Below, in pieces: positions 1-12,555 of a stretch of DNA of 64,000 nt. The translations under genes were made by a program, and so were the position numbers. The first letter of the stretch is position 1; each line of letters starts with the position of its first letter. This stretch comes from Mammaliicoccus vitulinus (GTDB taxonomy: Bacteria; Bacillota; Bacilli; Staphylococcales; Staphylococcaceae). The notes under the pieces were generated by a model. The model saw only the letters and a list, made by a program, of their open reading frames with translations. It was not told the DNA's origin and searched no databases. The stretch lies in assembly GCF_029024305.1 (NCBI RefSeq), contig NZ_CP118974.1, forward strand, positions 1 to 64,000, read 5' to 3'.

Positions 1-1341
1 ATGAATTCAAAAGAAGAAATTTGGGAGCAAGTGTTATCTATTGCTGAAGATCAAATCGCTTCTGCTGGTTATAATACTTGGTTCAAAGGCACTTACTTAC
101 ATCAAATAGATAGTAATCGTGCAATCGTTGTTGCACAAAGTCCTTTTGTTGCTGAGTGGTTAACCAATAAATATCATGAACATGTCATTAATTTCATCTA
201 TGATGTCATTGGAGACAAGGTTCAAGTTAAATTTATTTCAGAAGAAGATTTGCAAAGTGAAGATTTCGCTGAAAAGCCGAAAAGATCAAAAGTAACCGAA
301 GAACATGAAGAAGTAATAAACAGCCAACTTAATAGTAACAACACGTTTGATACATTTGTTATCGGTCCGGGTAATCAGTTCCCGCATGCTGCTTCATTAG
401 CTGTCGCTGAAGAACCAGCCAATGCTTATAATCCACTATTTATATATGGTGGTGTTGGTTTAGGCAAAACGCACTTAATGCATGCAATTGGCCATTATGT
501 ACTTGAACAGAATCCAAATGCGAACGTACTATATACATCTAGTGAGAAATTTACAAATGAATTTATTAAGTCTATCCGAAAAAATGATACTGAAAGCTTT
601 AGAGACAAGTATCGTAATATCGATGTTTTATTAATAGATGATATTCAATTCATTCAAAAGAAAGAACAAACTCAAGAAGAATTTTTCCATACATTCAACG
701 ATTTACACCAAAATAAAAAGCAAATTGTTATTTCTAGTGATCGTCCACCTAAAGAAATTCCAACTTTAGAAGATCGTTTAAGAACGCGCTTTGAATGGGG
801 TTTGATTGTAGATATTACGCCACCTGATTTTGAAACAAGAATGGCTATTTTACAAAAGAAAATTGAAGAAGAAAATCTTGATTTACCAGTAGAAGCACTA
901 ACTTACATCGCAAATTCTATTCAATCTAACATTCGTGAACTAGAAGGCGCTTTAACAAGAGTTTTAGCTTATTCTAAACTTAGAAATAAACCTATTAATA
1001 CTGATTTAGTTGCTGAAGCGCTTAAAGATATTATTTCAACACCAAGATCTACTAAAATAACAATTCAAGATATTCAGCAAGTCGTTGGTAAAATGTATAA
1101 CATACGAATAGAAGACTTTGCTGCTAAAAAGCGTACAAAATCTATTGCGTATCCAAGACAAATTGCAATGTATCTATCTCGAGAGCTAACGGATTTCTCT
1201 TTACCTAAAATTGGTGAAGAATTTGGTGGTCGAGATCATACAACAGTGATTCATGCACACGAAAAAATCAGAAAAGATTTAGAAAATAATCCAGAACTCA
1301 AAACTGATTTACAACAACTAGAAAAACAAATCCGTGGATAA
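1..1341 (+). CDS. dnaA: Chromosomal replication initiator DnaA
   Basis: DnaA is the AAA+ ATPase that binds DnaA boxes and opens oriC. The 446-residue protein has the N-terminal DnaB-interaction domain, a Walker A motif GGVGLGKTH at about 150-158, Walker B LIDD at about 211-214, and the C-terminal helix-turn-helix signature [11 protein letters not shown] at about 409-419. Length matches the staphylococcal family (about 450). The window starts on its ATG, so its own promoter and ribosome binding site are not visible. Its stop codon overlaps the first DnaA-box-like 9-mer of the downstream origin. Identification is essentially certain. Confidence 0.99.
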   Translation: MNSKEEIWEQVLSIAEDQIASAGYNTWFKGTYLHQIDSNRAIVVAQSPFVAEWLTNKYHEHVINFIYDVIGDKVQVKFISEEDLQSEDFAEKPKRSKVTEEHEEVINSQLNSNNTFDTFVIGPGNQFPHAASLAVAEEPANAYNPLFIYGGVGLGKTHLMHAIGHYVLEQNPNANVLYTSSEKFTNEFIKSIRKNDTESFRDKYRNIDVLLIDDIQFIQKKEQTQEEFFHTFNDLHQNKKQIVISSDRPPKEIPTLEDRLRTRFEWGLIVDITPPDFETRMAILQKKIEEENLDLPVEALTYIANSIQSNIRELEGALTRVLAYSKLRNKPINTDLVAEALKDIISTPRSTKITIQDIQQVVGKMYNIRIEDFAAKKRTKSIAYPRQIAMYLSRELTDFSLPKIGEEFGGRDHTTVIHAHEKIRKDLENNPELKTDLQQLEKQIRG

Positions 1342-1507
1342 TGTGGATAAGTTGTGCACATTCGTACACAGTTTATTAACATGTGAATAACTTTCGTATC
1401 ACGTTTTTAAGGCGCTTATCCACCAATCCACAGCCCCTATGACTATTACTATGATTTTAAAAGATATATAATTAAATATATAACGACTGGAAGGAGTTTT
1501 ATAAGTT
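1333..1507. other. oriC: oriC region with DnaA boxes and AT-rich stretch
   Basis: The dnaA-dnaN gap holds a cluster of DnaA boxes (consensus TTATCCACA). A perfect one lies on the minus strand at 1342-1350. One-mismatch copies lie at 1333-1341, 1382-1390 (TTATTCACA on minus) and 1416-1424 (TTATCCACC), and a weaker one at about 1424-1432. An AT-rich run at about 1457-1483 is a candidate unwinding element. Placement between dnaA and dnaN is usual for this part of the Firmicutes origin. Unwinding has not been shown here. Confidence 0.85.
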
Positions 1508-2641
1508 ATGAAATTTACAATTCAACGAGATTACTTTCTTAATCAATTGAATGATACATTAAAAGCAATTTCACCAAGAACTACATTACCGATACTTACA
1601 GGAATCAAAATCGATGCAACAGATAAAGGCATCATATTAACAGGATCAGACTCAGAGATATCGATTGAAATAACAATCAACCAAAATATTGATGGTGAAA
1701 AGATTGTAGATATAGAAGAAAAAGGTTCTGTTGTACTTCCAGGACGTTTCTTTGTAGATATTGTTAAGAAATTACCAGGTAAAACAGTAAATCTATCAAC
1801 TAACGAGCAATTCAAGACACTTATCACTTCAGGACATTCTGAATTTAATGTCAGTGGTTTAGATCCAGATCAATATCCACTATTACCACAAGTTTCTGAA
1901 GATGATGCAATCAAATTACCAATCAAAGTATTAAAGAACATTATCGCACAAACGAACTTTGCAGTGTCCACCTCAGAAACACGCCCAGTATTAACAGGTG
2001 TTAACTGGTTAATCCAAAATAATGAATTGACCTGTACTGCAACAGATTCACACAGACTTGCATTAAGAAAATTAAAACTTGAAGATGAAGAGATCGAAGA
2101 TAAGAATGTCATTATTCCAGGTAAAGCTTTATCGGAATTAAATAAAATCGTTTCTGATTCTGAAGAAGATATCAATATTTTCTTTGCTAGTAACCAAGTG
2201 TTATTTAAAGTTGGTCATATTAACTTTATTTCTCGTTTACTTGAAGGAAACTATCCTGATACTACGAGATTATTCCCAGAAAACTATGAAACTAAATTAA
2301 CTATAAACAATAGTGAGTTTTATCATGCTATTGATCGTGCATCATTATTAGCACGTGAAGGTGGAAATAACGTCATTAAATTATCAACGGATGCAGATAA
2401 GTTAGAATTATCTTCAACTTCGCCAGAAATTGGTACGGTTAAAGAAGATGTAGCTACTGATAATGTTGAAGGGGAATCACTAAAAATATCATTCAATTCT
2501 AAATATATGATGGATGCATTAAAAGCAATTGATAATGATGAAGTGCAAGTGGAATTCTTTGGCACGATGAGACCATTTATTCTCAAGCCAAAAGGTGATG
2601 AAACAGTTATTCAACTGATTTTACCAATTAGAACATATTAG
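1508..2641 (+). CDS. dnaN: DNA polymerase III beta sliding clamp
   Basis: DnaN is the ring-shaped processivity clamp of the replicative polymerase. The 377-residue protein has the family length and begins MKFTIQRDYF, with the C-terminal hydrophobic-pocket end LPIRTY. The ribosome binding site GGAAGGAG lies 10 bases before the ATG at 1508. It follows oriC directly, as in all Staphylococcaceae, and ends before a strong terminator. Three opposite-strand frames inside it are shadows. Confidence 0.99.
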   Translation: MKFTIQRDYFLNQLNDTLKAISPRTTLPILTGIKIDATDKGIILTGSDSEISIEITINQNIDGEKIVDIEEKGSVVLPGRFFVDIVKKLPGKTVNLSTNEQFKTLITSGHSEFNVSGLDPDQYPLLPQVSEDDAIKLPIKVLKNIIAQTNFAVSTSETRPVLTGVNWLIQNNELTCTATDSHRLALRKLKLEDEEIEDKNVIIPGKALSELNKIVSDSEEDINIFFASNQVLFKVGHINFISRLLEGNYPDTTRLFPENYETKLTINNSEFYHAIDRASLLAREGGNNVIKLSTDADKLELSSTSPEIGTVKEDVATDNVEGESLKISFNSKYMMDALKAIDNDEVQVEFFGTMRPFILKPKGDETVIQLILPIRTY

Positions 2642-2651
2642 TAAAAATTTA

Positions 2652-2690
2652 AAGAAACTCTCTGGAATTTTGAGAGTTTCTTATTTTTTT
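2652..2690 (+). terminator. Rho-independent terminator after dnaN
   Basis: The arms GAAACTCTC (2654-2662) and GAGAGTTTC (2672-2680) form a 9-bp stem followed by a T-rich run, ending the dnaN transcript before the XRE/ABC operon. Confidence 0.85.
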
Positions 2691-2698
2691 GTTTATAT

Positions 2699-2754
2699 AT
2701 GTCAAGCCAACTTGACATATAATCCATATTCTTTTACTGTAAAGTTAACTTGAC
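2699..2754 (+). promoter_or_regulatory. Promoter/operator of the XRE-ABC operon
   Basis: A perfect inverted repeat TGTCAAG-N4-CTTGACA spans about 2700-2717. Its right arm contains a consensus -35 hexamer TTGACA. A third half-site, CTTGACA, lies at about 2748-2754, just before the gene. This layout suits repression by the XRE protein encoded immediately downstream. Autoregulation is inferred. Confidence 0.55.
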
Positions 2755-2767
2755 AGGAAGTGATCGA

Positions 2768-3007
2768 TTGAAAAATAAAGTTTACGAATATCGGACGGAT
2801 AGAAAGATGACGCAAAGCGAGTTATCTCGTTTAGTCAACGTGTCGAGACAGACGATTAATTCTATTGAGCGTTACAAATTTAATCCGACATTAGTATTGG
2901 CACATAAGCTTTCACAAGTATTTGAAGTATCTATAGACGAATTATTTATATTTGAAGATGATGAAAATATAGATGTTTCAGAAATACGACCCAATAAAAA
3001 GGAGTAA
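2768..3007 (+). CDS. Small XRE-family (Cro/CI-type) transcriptional regulator
   Basis: This 79-residue protein is almost entirely one helix-turn-helix domain, with the pattern MTQSELSRLVNVSRQTINSIE followed by an FNPTLVLAHKLSQVF helix pair, typical of YozG-like regulators. The TTG at 2768 is preferred because AGGAAG lies 7 bases upstream. A longer frame starting at the TTG at 2750 would put the ribosome binding site inside the gene. It is five bases from the downstream ABC ATPase gene and likely controls that transporter. The upstream palindrome is the probable target. Confidence 0.85.
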   Translation: MKNKVYEYRTDRKMTQSELSRLVNVSRQTINSIERYKFNPTLVLAHKLSQVFEVSIDELFIFEDDENIDVSEIRPNKKE

Positions 3008-3012
3008 AAGTT

Positions 3013-3912
3013 ATGACATTAATTATTAAAAATGTTTCAAAAAAGTTTAACGACTTTACTGCAGTACATGATGTTAACTTGGAAGTTCCAAAAAGCACAA
3101 TGTATGGATTTTTAGGTGGAAACGGTGCAGGTAAAACAACAACATTTCGCATGATTTTAGGTTTATTACCTAAAACAACAGGCGTTGTTACTTTTAATGA
3201 CGAGCCAATTGACTATTCTATGACGAATAAAATTGGCTATTTACCTGAAGAAAGAGGATTGCATCCAAAACTTAAAGTCTGGGAGCAAGTGCAATATTTA
3301 GCAGAATTAAAAGGGATGAAGAAAAAAGACATTGCAACTGAATTAGACTATTGGTTGAAAAGATTTGATGCGTTTGAAAATAAAGAAAAAAAGATTGAAG
3401 CATTATCAAAAGGGAACCAGCAAAAAGTTCAATTAATTGCAGCAATCATTCATAAGCCTGAACTATTGATTCTAGATGAACCGTTTAGTGGACTAGATCC
3501 AGTAAACGTTGAATTACTAAAATTAGCCGTTAAAGACCTTAAAGAACAAGGTACGACGATTATATTTAGTTCGCATAGGATGGAACATGTTGAAGAATTA
3601 TGTGATTATATTTGCATAATGAGTAAAGGAAAAGCGATTGTGTCAGGTTCTTTAGACAATGTTAAAGATGATTTCGGTAAGAAAGATATTTTCATCGAAG
3701 GTGAACATGATTTTGAATTCTTAAAAGACTTTGAAGGCGTTGAAGATTTCAAAATGACTAAAAAAGGCGTTAAATTCACAATTTCTGATGAATCATATGC
3801 TGAAAATATTTATCAAAACGTTACGAAATTAGGATATCTTAAACGATTCCAAGTAGCCGAACCATCACTTAACGATATCTTTATTGCTAAGGTGGGTGAA
3901 AAACATGAATAA
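3013..3912 (+). CDS. ABC transporter ATP-binding protein (NatA-like)
   Basis: This is a 299-residue cytoplasmic ATPase that would drive the adjacent ABC-2 type permease. It has Walker A GGNGAGKTT (about 35-43), signature LSKGNQQKVQ (about 136-145), Walker B LLILDEPF (about 154-161) and the H-loop SSHRMEH. The C-terminal part is the DUF4162-like extension seen in NatA/YhaQ exporters. AAAAAGGAG precedes the ATG. Sodium or drug efflux is possible but the substrate cannot be read from sequence. Confidence 0.9.
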   Translation: MTLIIKNVSKKFNDFTAVHDVNLEVPKSTMYGFLGGNGAGKTTTFRMILGLLPKTTGVVTFNDEPIDYSMTNKIGYLPEERGLHPKLKVWEQVQYLAELKGMKKKDIATELDYWLKRFDAFENKEKKIEALSKGNQQKVQLIAAIIHKPELLILDEPFSGLDPVNVELLKLAVKDLKEQGTTIIFSSHRMEHVEELCDYICIMSKGKAIVSGSLDNVKDDFGKKDIFIEGEHDFEFLKDFEGVEDFKMTKKGVKFTISDESYAENIYQNVTKLGYLKRFQVAEPSLNDIFIAKVGEKHE

Positions 3913-5149
3913 ATTTTGGCCAACTTTTAATTTAACGTATATGCAAAAAGTAAAGAGTAAGTCGTTTATTATTATGACAGCTATTTTTATGATTTTTATT
4001 TTTGCATTAAGCAATGTTGATAAAATTATTGATTTATTTGATAACAGTAGTAAAACAGTCGCGATACAAACAGATAACGACATGATTTACAACGTGTTAG
4101 AGAAACAATATAAACAAAGTGATGATATTAAAAAAGTCGAAAAAGTCTCACTGGAAAAAGGTAAAAAGGGCGTTAAAGATAAAAAATATAAACGCCTCAT
4201 TCAAGTTAATGTGAAAGGTGAAAAAGTAGACGGTACAATCTACGAAAAGGGTAGTGTTAGTGAAAGCGAGAAGATGAGGTTACAATCAACGCTTAGCCAA
4301 ATGCAATCATCATTAACAGCACAAAAATTAAACTTATCAGAAGACGATTTAAAAACATTAAATACGCCGAGTGACGTAAAAACAGAAGAAATTAAATCTA
4401 GTGATGAAAAGCAAACGAGTGATATTAACCCGAAAGTTCAAGCTTTAAATACTGCGGTCGTTTATATCATTATCTTCTTATCATTCTTCATAGCGATCAA
4501 TTATGCTAACCAAATTGGTTCCGAGATTGCGACTGAAAAGACGACTCGTGTGATTGAAATGATCATAACAAGTGTGAAGCCGTCAATACATGTTTCAGCT
4601 AAAATATTAGCGATTATAGCTGTCGCATTTACTCAAATCTTCTTTATCATTCTCGCGATTGTGATTAGTATCTTTGCATTTGATTTAAAAGGTCTATTCG
4701 AATCAGCTGGTGTAGAGTATGGCCCTGAGACGACGAGAATCATCATTTACGGTGCAGTATACTTAATTTTAGGGGTTATATCCTATATTTCATTAGCGGC
4801 TATTCTAGGGGCCTTAACGAGCCGTATAGAAGATCTTGCTCAATCTATGATGCCCGTAACATTTGTATCATTAGGTGCATTTTATATTGCGATATTTAGT
4901 ATTTCTAATCCTGATACAATGCTTGTTAAAGTGACGAGCTTTATTCCATTGTTGTCGCCAATGGTTATGTTATTGAGAACAACTTCAGAAACAACGCCTG
5001 AGTGGCATTTAATTTTAGGGATCGTTATATCAGTTATTACGAGCATCGTGTTACTTGTATTTGCTGCTAAAACTTATCGCGGTAGTGTGCTTACGTATGA
5101 AAAAGGTATCATTAAAAATTTAAAAAACGCATTAAATATTACTAAATAA
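3905..5149 (+). CDS. ABC-2 type permease (NatB-like)
   Basis: This 414-residue membrane protein is the partner of the upstream ATPase. It has one N-terminal membrane segment, a large charged extracytoplasmic domain (about 40-180), then a C-terminal block of about five hydrophobic segments, the arrangement of the ABC2_membrane_3 family. The ATG at 3905 overlaps the end of the ATPase gene and has AAGGTGGG ahead of it, so it is preferred over an in-frame start at 3884. The XRE-ATPase-permease trio is an efflux operon inserted between dnaN and yaaA. Staphylococcus aureus lacks it at this position. Confidence 0.88.
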   Translation: MNKFWPTFNLTYMQKVKSKSFIIMTAIFMIFIFALSNVDKIIDLFDNSSKTVAIQTDNDMIYNVLEKQYKQSDDIKKVEKVSLEKGKKGVKDKKYKRLIQVNVKGEKVDGTIYEKGSVSESEKMRLQSTLSQMQSSLTAQKLNLSEDDLKTLNTPSDVKTEEIKSSDEKQTSDINPKVQALNTAVVYIIIFLSFFIAINYANQIGSEIATEKTTRVIEMIITSVKPSIHVSAKILAIIAVAFTQIFFIILAIVISIFAFDLKGLFESAGVEYGPETTRIIIYGAVYLILGVISYISLAAILGALTSRIEDLAQSMMPVTFVSLGAFYIAIFSISNPDTMLVKVTSFIPLLSPMVMLLRTTSETTPEWHLILGIVISVITSIVLLVFAAKTYRGSVLTYEKGIIKNLKNALNITK

Positions 5150-5275
5150 TTTTAAAAACTTTATAAATAGCTAATTTGTCACAAAACCTTAATGATTTTT
5201 TGTGGAATAATATAGAAATTCTCTGAATGATAGTATAAAATTTATAGTATCAACTATAGAGATTGAGGGGTTAAT

Positions 5276-6007
5276 ATGGCGAATAAAAATAGTAATAGTA
5301 ATATAATGTTTCTGATGATAGCAATAGTTGTTGTTGTCGTAGGTATCGTATTACTAGTTGTGTTTGGTGGAAGCGGAAGTGACAACAAAGAAGAAAGTCT
5401 ATTTGATAGAACTGTTAAAGCAACAGATTTATCCAAAGATACAAAAGATAATCCAACACATAAAAAAGATAAAGCTAAAGTTCAAATCATAGAATTTGGG
5501 GATTTTAAATGTCCAGCATGTAAAGCATTCGAAACAAATTACATGGATCAAATTGAAAAAGATTATATCGACAAAGATAAAGTTGAATATAGATTCGTTA
5601 ATGCACCATTCCACGGTGAAGGTTCTGAATTAGGGGGCGCTTCTGCGCACGCTGTGTATAAAATAGCACCAGATGCGTATTGGGATTATCATAGAGCATT
5701 ATTTGAAGCACAACCAGATGATCATAATGCTGAAACGGATGACGAATGGTTAGATTTAAAAGTAGTGAAAAAAGCAATAGACGGTTTAGATATCAATCAA
5801 TCTAAAAAAGATCAAATTATGAAATTAGTGAAAGATAGAAATTCAGAATCATATAAACAAATGAAAAACGATTCTGATTTAACGAATAAATATGACATAG
5901 ACATAACACCAACAGTAATTGTAGATGGTAAAGTGTTAGCAGATCCAATGGATTACGACAAAGTATCCAAAGCAATCGATCAAGCAATCGAAAAGAAAAA
6001 TAAATAA
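5276..6007 (+). CDS. Membrane-anchored DsbA-like thiol oxidoreductase (BdbD type)
   Basis: This 243-residue protein would introduce disulfides into exported proteins. An N-terminal membrane anchor (about 10-32) is followed by a linker and a DsbA/thioredoxin fold with catalytic CPAC at 79-82 and the cis-proline loop ITPTVIVDG near 210. GAGGGG precedes the ATG. It is followed by a DsbB homologue 15 bases downstream, so the two form a complete oxidation couple. It is distinct from the lipoprotein DsbA of S. aureus, which lacks a DsbB. Confidence 0.9.
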   Translation: MANKNSNSNIMFLMIAIVVVVVGIVLLVVFGGSGSDNKEESLFDRTVKATDLSKDTKDNPTHKKDKAKVQIIEFGDFKCPACKAFETNYMDQIEKDYIDKDKVEYRFVNAPFHGEGSELGGASAHAVYKIAPDAYWDYHRALFEAQPDDHNAETDDEWLDLKVVKKAIDGLDINQSKKDQIMKLVKDRNSESYKQMKNDSDLTNKYDIDITPTVIVDGKVLADPMDYDKVSKAIDQAIEKKNK

Positions 6008-6022
6008 AAATAGGTGATATAT

Positions 6023-6442
6023 TTGAAGCAACAATATGCACTATTTATTTCCTGGGTAATAGCTTTAGTTGCTATGTTAGGTAGCTTATATTTTAGTGAA
6101 ATACAAGGATTTGTACCATGCACATTATGTTGGTATCAAAGAATATGTATGTATCCTTTAGTAATCATATTAGGTATTGGCTCATTCCAAAATGATGGTA
6201 ACGTTAAAAAAATAGCACTACCATTTTCAATAATCGGGCTGTTAATATCAACGTGGCACTATTTAGAACAAAAAGTACCATGGTTTGCTGAAATCAAACC
6301 ATGTACACAAGGCGTGCCATGTTCATCAGAATATATCAATGGACTTGGATTTATAACGATACCATTTTTAGCGGGAATAGCATTCCTGTCAATTAGCTTA
6401 ATATTAATATTCTCAAAAAAAGATAAAGAAATTTTAAAATAA
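6023..6442 (+). CDS. DsbB-like quinone-linked disulfide oxidase (BdbC type)
   Basis: This 139-residue integral membrane protein has four hydrophobic segments. It carries the two cysteine pairs of the DsbB family: CTLC in the first loop (about 34-37), followed by the conserved WYQRI, and CTQGVPC in the second loop (about 94-100). It would reoxidise the upstream BdbD protein and pass electrons to quinone. The TTG at 6023 is chosen because AGGTGA lies 5 bases ahead. A GTG at 6014 sits inside that site. A terminator follows. Confidence 0.9.
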   Translation: MKQQYALFISWVIALVAMLGSLYFSEIQGFVPCTLCWYQRICMYPLVIILGIGSFQNDGNVKKIALPFSIIGLLISTWHYLEQKVPWFAEIKPCTQGVPCSSEYINGLGFITIPFLAGIAFLSISLILIFSKKDKEILK

Positions 6443-6475
6443 GAGCTTGAGATTCAGTATCTTGCTCACAATATG

Positions 6476-6513
6476 AAACATAGCTTGCTATCAAATGTGA
6501 GCTATGTTTTTTT
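6476..6513 (+). terminator. Terminator after the dsb pair
   Basis: The arms AAACATAGCT (6476-6485) and AGCTATGTTT (6500-6509) run into a T-tract, closing the ABC/Dsb block before yaaA. Confidence 0.85.
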
Positions 6514-6635
6514 AGTTTAAATATAAATTTTTTGGAGATTTATTTATCTTAAAATGAATTGCGCTTAAAAACATGATTTTTTAGTAAAAAAAAGGTATAA
6601 TATAGAGATGACTAATTAAGATTGGAGTGAAGATA

Positions 6636-6857
6636 GTGGTACAAGATATCTCAGTTAAAGACGATATAACTTTAGGTCAATTCCTAAAAAACGAAGGCGT
6701 CATTGGAACGGGTGGTCAAGCTAAATGGTTCCTCCAAGATGAAGAAGTATTGATAAATGGTGAACGTGAGACTCGTCGAGGTAAAAAATTACATGATGGT
6801 GACGTAATCGAAATTCCTTCAGAGGGTCAATTTCGTATTAACCATCTTAGCGAATAA
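6636..6857 (+). CDS. yaaA: S4-domain RNA-binding protein YaaA
   Basis: This 73-residue S4-like domain protein lies between dnaN and recF in most Firmicutes. The S4 core is visible as the segment GQFLKNEGVIGTGGQAKWFL followed by VLINGERETRRGKKL. The GTG at 6636 is preferred because TTGGAG lies 8 bases ahead. Another GTG at 6627 overlaps that site. The stop is three bases before the recF ATG, so they are co-transcribed. In other species it is linked to ribosome assembly and replication; the precise role is not settled. Confidence 0.9.
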   Translation: MVQDISVKDDITLGQFLKNEGVIGTGGQAKWFLQDEEVLINGERETRRGKKLHDGDVIEIPSEGQFRINHLSE

Positions 6858-6860
6858 ATT

Positions 6861-7976
6861 ATGATACTACAAAAGCTTACTTTAACCAATTACAGAAATT
6901 ATGATGAATGTACACTTCAATTTAATTCAAATGTTAATATATTAATTGGCGAGAATGCCCAAGGTAAGACGAATTTATTAGAATCTATTTATACTTTAGC
7001 ATTAGCTAAAAGTCATAGAACTTCAAATGACAAAGAACTCATACAGTTTGGTGAAGAGTATGGTAAAATAGAAGGTGAACTAAGTTATCGTCATGGAACT
7101 ATGCCTATTTCTTTAATCATTACTAAAAAGGGCAAAAAGGCGAGAGTTAATCATCTAGAACAGAGTCGTTTAACACAATATATTGGCCATTTAAATGTGG
7201 TATTGTTTGCACCAGAAGATTTGAATATTGTAAAAGGTAGCCCGCAAATCAGACGACGTTTTATTGATATGGAACTCGGTCAGATGTCTGCGGTCTATTT
7301 AAATCATTTATCTAATTATCAGAGATTACTTAAACAAAAAAATCATTACCTCAAGCAATTACAAATTGGGAGAATGAAAGATCGAACAATGTTAGAAGTA
7401 TTCAATGAACAATTTTCAGAAGCGGCAGCAAATGTAACTTTGAAGCGTGCACATTTTATTAGTGAATTACAAAAAATTGCAGAAGTTATTCATCAAGGTA
7501 TAACGAGTGAAAAAGAAAGTTTACAGGTTCAGTACGAACCTAATATAAAACTGGCTGAAACACATCAAAATGTATCTGAATTGAAAAATGCTTTTTGCGA
7601 GTTGCTTAATGAATCTATGGATAAAGAGATTGAGCGTGGAAGTGCAAGATTTGGGCCGCATAGAGACGACATTAGCTTTCATGTTAATGACATGAATGTA
7701 CAAATTTATGGTTCGCAAGGACAACAGCGTACAACAGCATTATCTATAAAGCTTGCAGAGATTGAGTTGATTAATCAAGTTGTTGGGGAATATCCAATAT
7801 TATTATTAGATGACGTGTTGAGTGAACTTGATGATAAACGACAAACCCATTTATTAAGTACTATTCAAGAAAAGGTACAAACATTTGTTACGACTACATC
7901 TGTTGATGGAATTGAACATGAGATTATGAAAGATGCCAAGGTATTTAATGTATCTAAAGGCAATATTATTGAGTAG
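6861..7976 (+). CDS. recF: DNA replication and repair protein RecF
   Basis: RecF is an SMC/ABC-type ATPase that loads RecA at gapped DNA with RecO and RecR. The 371-residue protein has Walker [10 protein letters not shown] (about 30-38), a signature region [17 protein letters not shown] (about 285-301) and Walker [13 protein letters not shown] (about 313-324). Length matches S. aureus RecF (370). It sits between yaaA and gyrB as usual. Confidence 0.98.
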   Translation: MILQKLTLTNYRNYDECTLQFNSNVNILIGENAQGKTNLLESIYTLALAKSHRTSNDKELIQFGEEYGKIEGELSYRHGTMPISLIITKKGKKARVNHLEQSRLTQYIGHLNVVLFAPEDLNIVKGSPQIRRRFIDMELGQMSAVYLNHLSNYQRLLKQKNHYLKQLQIGRMKDRTMLEVFNEQFSEAAANVTLKRAHFISELQKIAEVIHQGITSEKESLQVQYEPNIKLAETHQNVSELKNAFCELLNESMDKEIERGSARFGPHRDDISFHVNDMNVQIYGSQGQQRTTALSIKLAEIELINQVVGEYPILLLDDVLSELDDKRQTHLLSTIQEKVQTFVTTTSVDGIEHEIMKDAKVFNVSKGNIIE

Positions 7977-7986
7977 ATGAAAGTGA

Positions 7987-9921
<1,935 letters not shown>

Positions 9922-9954
9922 AGCATTATTTACGATTTAAGGAGGATATGATTA

Positions 9955-12549
9955 ATGGCTGAAATACCACAATCAAGAGTTATTGAACGTAACATCAGTA
10001 AAGAAATGAAAGAGTCATTTTTAGATTATGCAATGAGCGTAATTGTATCTCGTGCTTTACCAGATGTTAGAGATGGTTTGAAACCAGTTCATAGACGTAT
10101 ATTATATGGTATGAATGATCAAGGTATGACTTCAGATAAACCTTATAAAAAATCTGCACGTATCGTTGGTGACGTAATGGGTAAGTATCACCCTCATGGT
10201 GACTCATCTATTTATGAAGCAATGGTGCGTATGGCACAAGACTTTAGTTATAGATATCCATTAGTAGATGGCCAAGGTAACTTTGGTTCTATGGATGGCG
10301 ATGGTGCTGCTGCAATGCGTTATACAGAAGCACGTATGTCTAAAATTACAGGTGAATTATTAAGAGATATAAACAAAGATACAATTGATTTCCAAGATAA
10401 CTATGATGGTAATGAAAGAGAGCCGGTAGTCTTACCTGCAAGATTCCCTAACTTATTAGTAAATGGTACTTCAGGTATAGCTGTTGGTATGGCTACGAAT
10501 ATACCACCTCATAACTTGAACGAAGTTATTGACGGCGTATTGGCATTAAGCCATAACCCAGAAATTACAACGAATGACTTAATGGACATTGTTCAAGGAC
10601 CTGATTTTCCAACATCTGGTTTAATTATGGGTAGAAGTGGTATTAGACGTGCTTACGAAACTGGTCGTGGTTCAGTCATCATGAGAGCCCGTTCAGAAAT
10701 AGAACTTATGAAGAACGGTAAAGAGCGTATCGTAGTAAGTGAAATTCCTTACCAAGTTAACAAAGCAAGATTAATTGAAAAAATTGCTGAGTTAGCACGC
10801 GATAAGAAAATTGAAGGTATTACAGACTTAAGAGATGAAACAAGCTTAAAAGTCGGCGTTCGTATCGTTATTGAAGTTAGAAAAGATGCTAATGCGAATG
10901 TTATCTTAAATAATTTATATAAACAAACGCCATTACAAACTTCATTTGGTGTAAATATGATTGCTTTAGTAGACGGTAAACCTAAATTATTAGGCTTACG
11001 CCCAATACTATTCCATTACTTAGAACACCAAAAAGAAGTCGTAACAAGACGTACGAAATATAACTTGAAAAAAGCACAAGATAGAGCACATATTCTTGAA
11101 GGTTTAAGAATAGCGTTAGACCATATCGATGAAATCATTGCATTAATTCGTGAAGCACAAAGTGATTCAGAAGCGATGGAAGGTTTGCAAAATCGCTTTA
11201 ACTTATCAGAAAGACAAGCTCAAGCGATATTAGATATGCGTTTACGTCGTTTAACTGGATTAGAACGTGGCAAAATCGAAAATGAATATCAAGACTTACT
11301 TAAACTTATTGAAGAATTAAAAGCGATTTTAAATGATGAAGAAAAGTTACTTGAAATCATTAGAGAAGAAATCACTGAAATTAGAGATAAATATGGTGAT
11401 AAACGTCGTACTGAAATAACGGCAGCTGGTCTTGATCAAATTGAAGATGAAGACTTAATCCCAGAAGAACAAATCGTGATTTCATTAAGTCATAATAACT
11501 ATATTAAACGATTACCAGTTTCTACATACCGTTCTCAAAACAGAGGCGGTCGAGGTGTACAAGGTATGAATACTATAGAAGATGACTTTGTTAGCCAATT
11601 AGTGACGTTAAGTACACATGATAACGTCTTATTCTTTACGAATAAAGGCCGTGTATACAAACTTAAAGGTTATGAAATTCCAGAAATGTCTAGACAGTCT
11701 AAAGGTTTACCAATTGTGAATGCTTTAGAAATTGATAAAGACGAAATGATTAGTACAATGATAGCAGTTAAGGATCTTTCAAGCGAAGAAAACTTCTTAG
11801 TATTTGCTACTAAACATGGTACTGTTAAACGTTCGAAACTATCTAATTTCTCACGTATAAACAAAAATGGTAAGATTGCCATCAACTTTAAAGAAGGCGA
11901 TGAACTAATAGCGGTTAGACTGACGGATGGTACGAAAGAAGTTATCATCGGTACGAAACATGCTTCATTAATTCGATTTGATGAAACTAAATTACGCCCA
12001 TTAGGTAGAACAGCAGCAGGTGTAAGAGGTATTTCATTAAGAGAAGGTGACGAAGTAATAGGGTTAGACATCACTGATGAAGAGCATCAAGATGAAATCC
12101 TAATTGTAACTGAAAAAGGTTACGGTAAACGTACATCAGCAGATCAATACCGTATTTCTAATAGAGGCGGTAAAGGTATTAAGACTGCTACGCTAACTGA
12201 GAAAAATGGCGAGCTTGTATGCATTACTACTGTTACAGGTGATGAAGATTTAATGATTGTTACCAACTCAGGCGTAATAATTAGACTTCATGTGTCAGAT
12301 ATTTCTCAAAACGGACGAAGCGCACAAGGTGTTAGATTAATCCGTTTAGGCGAAAATCAACACGTTGCAACAGTTGCAAAAGTTGAGCCGGATGAAGATG
12401 AAATAGCAGAATCTCCAGTAGAAGGCGTATTAGAAGAAACTGTAAGTACAGAAGATACTGAAGAGCATGATGGAAAAGAAGACTTAAGAGAAGACTTCAT
12501 TGAACGTGTAAATGAAGATATCGAAGAACAAGATAACGAAGAAGAATAA
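9955..12549 (+). CDS. gyrA: DNA gyrase subunit A
   Basis: GyrA cuts and rejoins DNA through its catalytic tyrosine in the [11 protein letters not shown] segment (about 120-130). The 864-residue protein is slightly shorter than S. aureus GyrA. The quinolone-resistance region reads [10 protein letters not shown], the susceptible form at the usual serine and glutamate positions. The C-terminal beta-pinwheel carries GyrA-box-like [10 protein letters not shown] and ends in a strongly acidic tail of about 50 residues. AAGGAGGA precedes the ATG. Confidence 0.99.
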   Translation: MAEIPQSRVIERNISKEMKESFLDYAMSVIVSRALPDVRDGLKPVHRRILYGMNDQGMTSDKPYKKSARIVGDVMGKYHPHGDSSIYEAMVRMAQDFSYRYPLVDGQGNFGSMDGDGAAAMRYTEARMSKITGELLRDINKDTIDFQDNYDGNEREPVVLPARFPNLLVNGTSGIAVGMATNIPPHNLNEVIDGVLALSHNPEITTNDLMDIVQGPDFPTSGLIMGRSGIRRAYETGRGSVIMRARSEIELMKNGKERIVVSEIPYQVNKARLIEKIAELARDKKIEGITDLRDETSLKVGVRIVIEVRKDANANVILNNLYKQTPLQTSFGVNMIALVDGKPKLLGLRPILFHYLEHQKEVVTRRTKYNLKKAQDRAHILEGLRIALDHIDEIIALIREAQSDSEAMEGLQNRFNLSERQAQAILDMRLRRLTGLERGKIENEYQDLLKLIEELKAILNDEEKLLEIIREEITEIRDKYGDKRRTEITAAGLDQIEDEDLIPEEQIVISLSHNNYIKRLPVSTYRSQNRGGRGVQGMNTIEDDFVSQLVTLSTHDNVLFFTNKGRVYKLKGYEIPEMSRQSKGLPIVNALEIDKDEMISTMIAVKDLSSEENFLVFATKHGTVKRSKLSNFSRINKNGKIAINFKEGDELIAVRLTDGTKEVIIGTKHASLIRFDETKLRPLGRTAAGVRGISLREGDEVIGLDITDEEHQDEILIVTEKGYGKRTSADQYRISNRGGKGIKTATLTEKNGELVCITTVTGDEDLMIVTNSGVIIRLHVSDISQNGRSAQGVRLIRLGENQHVATVAKVEPDEDEIAESPVEGVLEETVSTEDTEEHDGKEDLREDFIERVNEDIEEQDNEEE

Positions 12550-12555
12550 TATATT

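Noticed and set aside
10188-10230. Quinolone-resistance mutation in gyrA
   Set aside because: The region reads [10 protein letters not shown], with serine and glutamate at the usual resistance positions, so it is the susceptible form.
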